Shown here: piece by piece, positions 11,819-19,641 of the stretch
Layout of the letters: each line of letters opens with the position of its first letter
Position numbering within the stretch: the stretch's first letter is position 1
Made by a program: the position numbers and the translations under genes
Notes under the pieces: generated by a model
Database searches by the model: none
What the model saw: only the letters and a program-made list of their open reading frames with translations
Told to the model about the DNA's origin: nothing
Assembly (NCBI GenBank): GCA_015350385.1
Contig: WNKI01000001.1
Location: forward strand, 8,558,830 to 8,601,073
DNA from: Aculops lycopersici
Lineage: Eukaryota; Arthropoda; Arachnida; Trombidiformes; Eriophyidae
DNA length: 42,244 bases
Direction: 5' to 3'

Positions 11819-13558
11819 TCAATAAGCATACTCTACTCTGATCTGTGTCCCGTCGACCCAGTGGCTGTAACGAGCCTCAATGAATAGCTTCTCTAGGAAA
11901 GTCTCGCGGTTCAAGTTGCCCTGTAGCAAAAGTTGCTCAAATTCTGGATATAACCTAAACATCTCCTTGCCAAATTCCTCTGGATGAATATCAAGCATCT
12001 GAAGAGCCGATTTGACTCCGGATTCGCTTTTTGCATGTGGCAATTGCAGCAACTCACGCCATTTGTGAAATGACATTCGGTTGCTTGCCAAAATATCAAT
12101 TGCCTCTTCAATGGCATCGCGACTCTCGCAAAACTTCTTATATCTGAAATCCTGCACGCAACCCTGAGCTCTCCCCTTTTGGGTGAGTCTTCGATCAGCA
12201 TTATCTGATCTTAGTTGCAATCGGTGCTCTACACGACTTGTAAACATTCTATAGGGTTCCATGACTCCTTTGGTTATTAGATCATCAACCATAACTCCAA
12301 TGTAAGATTCCTCACGGCTTAAGACTAGACCGTCTTTATCTTGCGCTTTACTTGCTGCATTAATACCGGCCAAAACACCCTGAGCTGAAGCCTCTTCGTA
12401 TCCAGTGGTTCCATTGATTTGACCGGCTAAGAACAGACCACCGACTGCCTTTGTCTCTAATGTTGGCTTCAATTCCCTTGGATCTACATAATCATATTCA
12501 ACTCCATAACCTGGTCTCACCATTTTAGCCCTCTCCATACCAATCACAGCGTTCACTAGCTTCTGTTGAACCTCGGCAGGTAAGGTGCAAGATATTCCAT
12601 TTGGATATATAAGTTCGCACTCTTGCGTCTCAGGCTCAAGCCATACCTGGTGGATCTTGTCCTTGAATTTCATAATCTTTGTTTCAATTGATGGACAATG
12701 TCTAGGACCAGTCTTGCCCCTAGATACATGGACATTCTCTTCCATGTGGTCTAAAACTAAGTTAGAGACCTCTGGCGTCGTGTAGGTCAACCAGGTGATC
12801 ATTTGATCCTCTGGTTTTATCCAAACTGATTCATTGATAAACGAGAAAGGTCTCGGAGGATTGTCAGGATAGTGCTTTTCTACTCTGCTATAATCTATTG
12901 TCTTGGGGTCAATTCTAGGAGGTGTTCCAGTTTTCATGCGGCCCAATTTGAATTTTAACCTCTCTATTGTTTCGGCTAGTTTTATAGTTGGTTTGTCGCC
13001 AAGTCGACCGGCAGGATAACTTACAGCACCGATATTTATTTGGCCTCTAAGAAACGTCCCGGTTGTAATCACAGTTGTTTTTGAGGTTATTAGATTTCCT
13101 TCTTGGTCTATGATACCCCGACAAACTGGTCCCAGATCGGGGGTTTCCTCTATGATGAGATCATCTACAGATAATGCTTTTATATCCAAATTAGGGGTTT
13201 GCTTCAGGTCTGCTAGCATATGCCTCTTGTACAGATTTCTATCTATCTGTGCCCTTAGGCCCCAAACGGCCGGACCCTTGGATTGATTCAACATTTTGTA
13301 ATGAATGCCGGATAGATCACAGATTCTAGCGCAAACTCCGTCGAGTGCATCCACCTCTCGCATCAATTGAGCCTTTCCTATGCCTCCAAAGGATGGATTG
13401 CAGGACATCTCACCGATGGTCTCGATTCTTTGCGTAACCAAAAGGGTCTTGCAAGACATTCGCGCCGCAGCAGCGCAAGCCTCGGTTCCTGCATGACCGC
13501 CTCCAATAACAATCACGTCGTAGAGAGGCTCTAATAATTTGCCCGCTCTACTAATCAT
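11819..13558 (-). CDS. MTO1: MTO1/MnmG tRNA uridine modification enzyme, short C-terminus
   Basis: A 579-residue, intron-free frame for the FAD enzyme that, with the GTPase GTPBP3/MnmE, installs the carboxymethylaminomethyl-type (taurinomethyl in animals) group on U34 of mitochondrial tRNAs. Visible landmarks are the FAD-binding DVIVIGGGHAGTEA near residue 14, the conserved CNPSFGGIGKAQ, GRMKTGTPPRI, the family signature GPRHCPSIETK, and GQINGTTGYEEASAQG. The protein stops (RVEYAY) just after the segment aligning to the ...IEA-Y... motif, where known MTO1/MnmG proteins carry on for about 75-80 residues of helical domain. The family is usually 620-720 residues. There is also almost no N-terminal mitochondrial presequence: the FAD fold begins at about residue 12. 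An unseen 3' exon could restore the end, but I found none in 11.0-11.8 kb. Confidence 0.95.
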   Translation of the reverse strand: MISRAGKLLEPLYDVIVIGGGHAGTEACAAAARMSCKTLLVTQRIETIGEMSCNPSFGGIGKAQLMREVDALDGVCARICDLSGIHYKMLNQSKGPAVWGLRAQIDRNLYKRHMLADLKQTPNLDIKALSVDDLIIEETPDLGPVCRGIIDQEGNLITSKTTVITTGTFLRGQINIGAVSYPAGRLGDKPTIKLAETIERLKFKLGRMKTGTPPRIDPKTIDYSRVEKHYPDNPPRPFSFINESVWIKPEDQMITWLTYTTPEVSNLVLDHMEENVHVSRGKTGPRHCPSIETKIMKFKDKIHQVWLEPETQECELIYPNGISCTLPAEVQQKLVNAVIGMERAKMVRPGYGVEYDYVDPRELKPTLETKAVGGLFLAGQINGTTGYEEASAQGVLAGINAASKAQDKDGLVLSREESYIGVMVDDLITKGVMEPYRMFTSRVEHRLQLRSDNADRRLTQKGRAQGCVQDFRYKKFCESRDAIEEAIDILASNRMSFHKWRELLQLPHAKSESGVKSALQMLDIHPEEFGKEMFRLYPEFEQLLLQGNLNRETFLEKLFIEARYSHWVDGTQIRVEYAY

Positions 13559-13625
13559 AATAGATACGAGAAGCGGGTTTTAAGTATGCATAATAATGTA
13601 GTAGTATTATCTGAGAAATGATTTC

Positions 13626-13993
13626 TCATTGGATGAAAGCTCCTGTTTTGAGATAGGGTTGTTGTGGATCTGGATGCCCCATAAGCGTGGAAATCATGCC
13701 GTGTATTTTGTTCTCAACTTTGGTGTGGCACCTGAGTGCGTCTGTTTGTAGCTTCAATCCATGCACTTCGACAGTAAGACTTTTTCGAAAGCCTCTCTCA
13801 CTCATTGGAGCTGCATAGACTTGAGTGCGAATTTGTACAGCATAGTGAGATGGCCAGATGTTGCCCCTAGCAATTTTCTATCTGTATTCACGGCTTCCAT
13901 TATTGTTAATTTATCATATTTACCTGGCTTTAAACCAGGGCTCATTTCATTGGTTGAATCGAATATTACAATTATTTCTGGACTTGGGTCCGA
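13626..13993 (-). other. unidentified coding-like region, two overlapping minus frames
   Basis: Two minus-strand frames look protein-like. One (13993-13802) reads ...EIIVIFDSTNEMSPGLKPGK... and ends in TGA. The other (from a possible AG acceptor at 13867 down to a TGA at 13626) reads ...VYAAPMSERGFRKSLTVEVHG... and ends ...YLKTGAFIQ. They overlap by 65 bases in different frames, so an intron or a one-base indel would be needed to make one exon of about 120 codons. The TGA at 13626 lies only 68 bases before the MTO1 start. The plus strand is also open here (13752-14123, with the frame continuing after one stop to 14294). I do not recognise either product. Confidence 0.35.
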
Positions 13994-14362
13994 TTATACT
14001 CTACAAGATGTGTATGTCACCGTATTATTTTTGACAGAGATCAACTTGAAAAATAAAAAATCAACTGAATCACAATTGATTCAAACTCCTGTCCTAAATA
14101 TCATCAAATCACAATCCCAAACTTAAGAGTGGGAGCCATCATCTTACATTCCCAAGATTATATTCCGGCTGGTGATACAAACCAACAACCAATCAACTTG
14201 CCCTCTGAAGACCCTTGAAGATACTACAGAAAAACACCTGTCCAAGTCAAGTTCATATCAATGCTGCCATCCAAAAATTAGCGAAAGACTCTAAGTGTTG
14301 CGAACAGATTTAGGTCCTTTTTACTATATTGTAATTGAATTTAACAAAGCCTCCATGTGAAG

Positions 14363-15640
14363 ATGGTTGTTTCAGCCATTTACATCCTTGACCTAAAAGG
14401 TAAGGTTCTCATATCGCGCAATTACAGGGGCAATATTGACTTGAATATCATCGAAAAGTTTATGCCGATTTTGGGCGAACGCGAGGACGAGGCTTGCTTA
14501 TGCCCTATTCTAAGACACAAAGATGTTAACTTTCTTTTTATACAATGCAATAGCTTATATCTAGTTGCCACAACCAACAGGAACTCAAATGTGGTTATGA
14601 TATTCAAATTCCTCTACCAGATTGAGAAGATCTTAAAAGAGTACTTCAAAGCCGAGGAGCTCGAGGAGGAATCGATAAGAGACAATTTTGTACTTATATA
14701 CGAACTGTTGGATGAGATCATGGACTTTGGTCATCCACAGATCACAGAATGTCAAATATTGCAAGAATATATCACGCAAGAATCACACAAAATGGATGGT
14801 GTCCAGGTTAAACCTCCTCAAGCTGTCACGAATGCGGTCTCCTGGAGATCGCAGGGCATCAAGTATCGCAAAAACGAAGTTTTCTTGGATGTAATCGAGT
14901 CAGTTAATCTACTAGCAAATGCAACTGGAAATGTTCTCAGGTCTGAAGTTGTTGGTTCTATCAGAATGCGAGTATATTTAAGTGGCATGCCTGAACTAAG
15001 ACTAGGATTGAATGATAAGGTCCTATTTGAGTCGACAGGTAGAGGAAAGTCAAAGTCTGTGGAGCTCGAAGACGTAAAGTTTCATCAGTGTGTTCGATTG
15101 TCCAAATTTGACAATGATCGAACTATATCATTTATCCCTCCAGATGGTGAATTTGAACTGATGTCATATCGTCTTAATACCCAGATCAAGCCTTTAATTT
15201 GGATTGAGTCACAAATAGAAAAACATGCTCATAGTAGAGTAGAGATCATGGTCAAGGCCAAGAGTCAATTCAAGCGTCGTTCCACTGCAAACGGAGTCGA
15301 GATAATTATACCTGTTCCATTAGATGTAGATACACCTAAATTTAAGACAGGCATAGGATCTTGCCGTTATGTTCCTGAAAAGTCGGCAGTTATTTGGACA
15401 ATCAAATCTTTCCCTGGTGGAAAGGAGTATTTAATGCGAGCTCACTTTAGCCTGCCAAGTATATCGAGTGATGAGACAGAGGGCAAGCCTCCGATTCAAG
15501 TTAAATTTGAGATACCCTATTTCACAACATCAGGAATACAAGTGCGTTATTTGAAGATTATAGAAAAGAGTGGTTATCAAGCTTTACCTTGGGTCAGATA
15601 CATAACTCAGAATGGCGATTATCAGCTAAGAACAAGTTGA
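14363..15640 (+). CDS. AP1M1: AP-1 clathrin adaptor complex, mu subunit
   Basis: A 425-residue, intron-free frame. AP-1 mu sorts cargo with tyrosine-based YxxPhi signals into clathrin vesicles at the trans-Golgi network and endosomes. The N-terminal longin-like part begins SAIYILDLKGKVLISRNYRG; the linker holds EESIRDNFVLIYELLDE and the family block VTNAVSWRSQGIKYRKNE. The C-terminal mu-homology domain has VVGSIRMRVYLSGMPELRLG, KSKSVELEDVKFHQCVRLSK and the very conserved end YQALPWVRYITQNGDYQLRT. I use the ATG at 14363, not the GTG two codons upstream, because MVVSAIY aligns with the usual start. The N-terminal third is clearly more divergent than the rest, with a small insertion near KAEELEEES. 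The gene converges on DPM3. Confidence 0.97.
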   Translation: MVVSAIYILDLKGKVLISRNYRGNIDLNIIEKFMPILGEREDEACLCPILRHKDVNFLFIQCNSLYLVATTNRNSNVVMIFKFLYQIEKILKEYFKAEELEEESIRDNFVLIYELLDEIMDFGHPQITECQILQEYITQESHKMDGVQVKPPQAVTNAVSWRSQGIKYRKNEVFLDVIESVNLLANATGNVLRSEVVGSIRMRVYLSGMPELRLGLNDKVLFESTGRGKSKSVELEDVKFHQCVRLSKFDNDRTISFIPPDGEFELMSYRLNTQIKPLIWIESQIEKHAHSRVEIMVKAKSQFKRRSTANGVEIIIPVPLDVDTPKFKTGIGSCRYVPEKSAVIWTIKSFPGGKEYLMRAHFSLPSISSDETEGKPPIQVKFEIPYFTTSGIQVRYLKIIEKSGYQALPWVRYITQNGDYQLRTS

Positions 15641-15842
15641 TATGCATGATTATTATTGATGGACTTCCTTGAGATGGAGATAATTGGATTTGTTCATTTC
15701 ATTAGCACTATCGCCAGAGGCACTAAATTAATGAAGATAAATAGATAAAATCTAGGCAAGGAGATGAAATCAGATTGATACGTCAATATTGCAGCATCAT
15801 CATCAACATTTAGGTTTGCTCTGAAGCTTGATAATCCTCCAA
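15641..15842. other. shared 3' region of AP-1 mu and DPM3
   Basis: Two hundred bases between two converging stop codons. AT-rich, with no open frame of note, so the 3' UTRs probably overlap or abut. Confidence 0.6.
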
Positions 15843-16079
15843 TCAAGTCTCAAATTTAAATCCTTTCTTTGCTAGATCCTTCTTGGCGTCGATAACTTCT
15901 TTCTTGAGAGATTCCGATGCCGCTTTGCAATCATTAAATTTGAGCGAGTAATAGACAACTTTGGCTAGTGAGAATAGTCCCAGGGCTATAATATAAACAA
16001 GTGCATAGTAGAATGACATGGATAGAGTCAATATGATGGCCGGACTTAATATGATAGCCAATCTAGTTTTGCGCTTCAT
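15843..16079 (-). CDS. DPM3: dolichol-phosphate mannosyltransferase subunit 3
   Basis: A 78-residue protein. DPM3 is the small ER membrane subunit that tethers the catalytic DPM1, so that dolichol-phosphate-mannose can be made for N-glycosylation, GPI anchors and O- and C-mannosylation. Two hydrophobic segments (residues ~8-24 and ~27-44) are followed by the diagnostic cytosolic tail: FNDCKAASESLKKEV and DAKKDLAKKGFKF. This matches the family pattern F-x-D-C ... EA-x-x-DLA-x-x-G-x-x-F. Length is close to the family norm of about 90. It starts with an ATG and has no intron. It is divergently arranged with the tricornered gene, 1.3 kb away. Confidence 0.93.
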   Translation of the reverse strand: MKRKTRLAIILSPAIILTLSMSFYYALVYIIALGLFSLAKVVYYSLKFNDCKAASESLKKEVIDAKKDLAKKGFKFET

Positions 16080-17390
16080 AATTACAATTTGTTTTTAGTT
16101 TCTTGTCTAGTCGCTCTTTGGCTTCAATTCTGATTGGATAATATATGTAGAGCTCCGATGATCTGATTGGTTGAGATTGCCAATTAAGTAGTGCAAGTTT
16201 TCAATCTGGTTATTTCAACTGCATTCAATTTGCTGTGTTCAGTCTTCTTCGAGCAGATTGAGGCCAACAAGTTGGTCATGCTTTTCGACTTGTCAAGAAA
16301 CACTTGCTCAAATTAAGGGAGCAAAAGGTTTTTTCAACACACACACACCATTCCAATGGGCCGCTTGACGTGAAACGTGCACTTTTGTTTTCGCTGCTTC
16401 CACAATGAAAACACCGTGTTTGATAGCGTGCGTGTGTCAATTCTCCACATATGCTTGTGTGTCCGTCTGTCAGTCCGACTCAAGGCGAAAGGGTGTTTGT
16501 CCGTGTGTGCGTCTGTTCGACTTCATATGTGAAGCAATATCAGCGGACATAACAACTGCAAGTTGAATCTGCATTTTGATGGCTTCAACTTTATCCCGTG
16601 GCTTTCATACTCTTGAAACTTAGTGCTTGATAGTCTAAACATACAAGTTTATCCAGCTAACTAAACTCGTTGACTTTTAATTTGCTATTAGATCAAATGA
16701 GCATCCAGGCGACTGATTTTGAATTAGTGTAGAAGTCTATTGGATTACGTGAAAGATATTAACACAGGAGAAAAAGTCGCAAAAATTAAGACAATTTCTC
16801 TAGGAAACACGCGTAAAAAATCCAAATCAAGTTTTGCGACGGACCTTCGCAAAACAGAATTCAATGACTATATTATCACAGGTTGAGGCACAATAGGCCT
16901 CAAAAATTTATGTTTGAGTTGATCCAATCACGGCAGATTATTCCACTTTAGCAAGTACAACTTCTAGCCCTTGACAATAACAACAACAACTGCTTCAATA
17001 GTTTGGTCGAATCCAATTTAAGGTAGAAATATAGTTTATATATTAAATTTATATATCTTTTGTATTACCGACCATTAGATTATTCATCGTCTATGCGAAT
17101 CCAGAATGACTCAAAGATATTAGAATAACAACAACCATAGAGCGAGAGTCATACGACTCCAACAGACAATTGATACCAACACGATCACTCCTAAGTTCAT
17201 TCCTCTAGCTCAAGTCAACAGACCACAAATTTTGCAAGTAACACCGATTCAATACAATACTCAGGGTCTAGAGACTTTAACAAATTCAATCTACCGGTGG
17301 GAAACAAGTCATTGAATAGATCATTAAGTGTCGCATACAAATTACTAAACTAGACAAACGCAGACACTAACACAATAAAGGATTGCCAAT
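16080..17390. other. intergenic region between DPM3 and tricornered
   Basis: 1.3 kb between two divergent start codons. It holds a short CA run near 16340 and an AT-rich stretch near 17030-17060. I see no frame with family motifs. It presumably carries both promoters and the 5' UTRs; no canonical TATA box at a convincing distance. Confidence 0.55.
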
Positions 17391-18977
17391 ATGAGCGAAA
17401 ACGAGACCACTAGTGACCATGACGATGTTTCTCCGGGTCGAGGAAGTAATACAAATGCAAATAGCAATAATGTGACATCAAATAGTTCAGCCAATGATGA
17501 TTCAGCCACCAAAGTTGCGGAAAGTGGAGGTGGCGACTCATCATTTGACCGTCAGGATTCAGCTCTACAAAGAATTTCGCCCTTGCAATCACCAATCTCG
17601 CAACCAAGGCAAAACTTCAGCGGCCACACCATAGATAAGGCGGCCAAGGCCAAGTTACACCTAGAAAACTATTACTCTAATCTGACTAATCAATACACGG
17701 AACGTAATCTCAGACAACAACGGCTTGAGGATTCCATGAATGATGATGGTTTGACGGAAGAAATGAAACAAGATAAGCGGCGTCAGCATGCTGCAAAGGA
17801 AACAGAGTTTCTTCGCCTCAAGAGGTCCCGTCTTGGTGTCGATGATTTTGAACCCCTCAAAGTCATAGGAAAGGGTTCATTTGGTGAGGTTAGATTAGTC
17901 CAAAAAAAAGACACTGGCCATGTGTTTGCAATGAAAATTTTACGCAAAGCGGATATGCTCGAAAAAGAACAGATAGCCCATGTTCGAGCCGAGAGGGATA
18001 TATTAGTTGAAGCTGACCATCAATGGGTAGTCAAAATGTACTATAGCTTTCAAGACGCCATAAATCTCTATCTGATTATGGAGTTTTTACCCGGTGGTGA
18101 CATGATGACATTGTTGATGAAGAAAGACACACTTAGTGAGGAATGTACACAATTTTATATTGCCGAGACTGCTTTAGCTATTGACTCAATTCACAGGCTT
18201 GGATTCATACATCGTGATATTAAACCAGACAATCTACTACTTGATGCAAAGGGCCACATAAAACTCTCCGATTTTGGCCTCTGTACTGGATTGAAGAAAT
18301 CGCATAGAACTGAATTCTATAGGGACCTTTCGCAAGCAAAACCGATTGACTTTACAACAAACCCCATGGACTCAAAGCGAAGAGCTGAATCTTGGAAAAA
18401 GAATCGCCGAGCCTTGGCCTATTCCACGGTAGGCACTCCCGATTATATTGCCGTCGAGATTTTCAAACAAACCGGTTACACGAGTGCCTGTGATTGGTGG
18501 TCGTTGGGTGTCATTATGTACGAAATGCTAATTGGTTATCCGCCATTCTGTTCTGAGACTCCTCAAGAAACGTATAGAAAGGTTATGAATTGGAAGGAAA
18601 CTTTGATATTTCCGCCCGAAGTTCCCATATCAAATGAAGCAAAAGGATTAATTCAAGGTTTTTGTCGCGAAATGGATACTAGAATAGGTGGCATCAATGG
18701 TGACTTTGAAGAGGTTAAGTCACATCCATTCTTTGAGGGCGTTGATTGGGAGCATATTCGAGAGCGACCAGCGGCCATACCTGTTCAAGTGAGGTCCATT
18801 GACGACACCTCAAACTTCGACGAGTTCCCGGATGTTGATCTAAAAATACCATCAGCTCCATCGAAGGAGCCATCCGAGATGGCAAACAAAGACTGGGTCT
18901 TCATCAACTATACTTTCAAGCGCTTCGAGGGTTTAACTCAACGCGATCGACTAAAGATGTCCATGAATTTGCAATAA
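17391..18977 (+). CDS. trc: NDR-family AGC kinase, tricornered/STK38
   Basis: A 528-residue, intron-free Ser/Thr kinase of the NDR branch. It is activated through MOB proteins and MST/Hippo-like kinases, and acts in cell morphogenesis and dendrite patterning. Residues 1-80 are a Ser/Asn-rich extension. The MOB-binding S100B/N-terminal region follows (KLHLENYYSNLT...). The kinase domain has the glycine loop GKGSFGEV, catalytic Lys in FAMKILRKADMLEKEQ, HRDIKPDN, DFGLCTGLKK, the NDR-specific activation segment insert, the autophosphorylation site AYSTVGTP and CDWWSLGVIMYEMLIGYPPF. The C-terminal tail has GVDWEHIRERPAAIP and the hydrophobic motif FINYTFKRFEGLT with its phospho-Thr. Oddity: the APE motif reads AVE (Val355). 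Start is the ATG at 17391. Confidence 0.97.
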   Translation: MSENETTSDHDDVSPGRGSNTNANSNNVTSNSSANDDSATKVAESGGGDSSFDRQDSALQRISPLQSPISQPRQNFSGHTIDKAAKAKLHLENYYSNLTNQYTERNLRQQRLEDSMNDDGLTEEMKQDKRRQHAAKETEFLRLKRSRLGVDDFEPLKVIGKGSFGEVRLVQKKDTGHVFAMKILRKADMLEKEQIAHVRAERDILVEADHQWVVKMYYSFQDAINLYLIMEFLPGGDMMTLLMKKDTLSEECTQFYIAETALAIDSIHRLGFIHRDIKPDNLLLDAKGHIKLSDFGLCTGLKKSHRTEFYRDLSQAKPIDFTTNPMDSKRRAESWKKNRRALAYSTVGTPDYIAVEIFKQTGYTSACDWWSLGVIMYEMLIGYPPFCSETPQETYRKVMNWKETLIFPPEVPISNEAKGLIQGFCREMDTRIGGINGDFEEVKSHPFFEGVDWEHIRERPAAIPVQVRSIDDTSNFDEFPDVDLKIPSAPSKEPSEMANKDWVFINYTFKRFEGLTQRDRLKMSMNLQ

Positions 18978-19641
18978 GCATCAGAAATTACTTGGTAGAA
19001 AGCTGAACTCGATGCAAGTAGATGGAGCGATAACCGGTAACTTCTTTGGTGACACCCGATAGAATGGAGATCATAGCCAAGCCTTAAGTCAGATGGAAAG
19101 AAGAAGCTCTAGTTTCATATTTATATATATATATATATCATTAAAAGATTATATAGCCATCAAATAGGCAATCCGAATCGAACTGTGCTTACATTTTGGC
19201 GGCTGGGTGTTACATTATAAGCGAAATTTCCTCTACTATTCTATCGCAATAAAAGATTTCACATAAACTTATTCATAGATGCTTTATGATGTCGGGCCTT
19301 CAATTCTATGATATGCACCATCCATAAGGGACAGGTGGTGAAAAATATGAAAGGCACCCTAACTATATCATAATATACACATTGAGGATGTTACAACCAA
19401 TCTAATTTACTCAGCCCACGAGAGTCGAAGCGTATCACAGAGACTTCGAAATTATGGACGCGCGAACACAGCAACAAAATAAAACTACCCAAATCAAGTG
19501 TCATAATAAGGACAACAAACAATATTGAATCTTTTATTACAGGGTAGTATATAACCGAAATATAATATTTCTAATTACTAGACAAATGGAACAACAACTA
19601 GAATATTAAATACAAATCAGGTGTCGAGGAATACACATGTC
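18978..19641. other. tricornered 3' UTR and RUFY 5' region
   Basis: A (TA)n run lies at 19122-19138. Downstream of the polyadenylation signal the sequence is AT-rich up to the RUFY start. A CAG|G resembling an acceptor lies at 19619-19621, so a 5' UTR intron for RUFY is possible. Confidence 0.5.
19248..19253 (+). terminator. AATAAA poly(A) signal, tricornered
   Basis: Canonical AATAAA hexamer 271 bases after the tricornered stop codon, on the coding strand. Confidence 0.6.

Noticed and set aside
19621..19641. Upstream start for RUFY at 19621
   Set aside because: The codon is GTG; the first ATG is at 19642 and gives a normal RUN-domain start.
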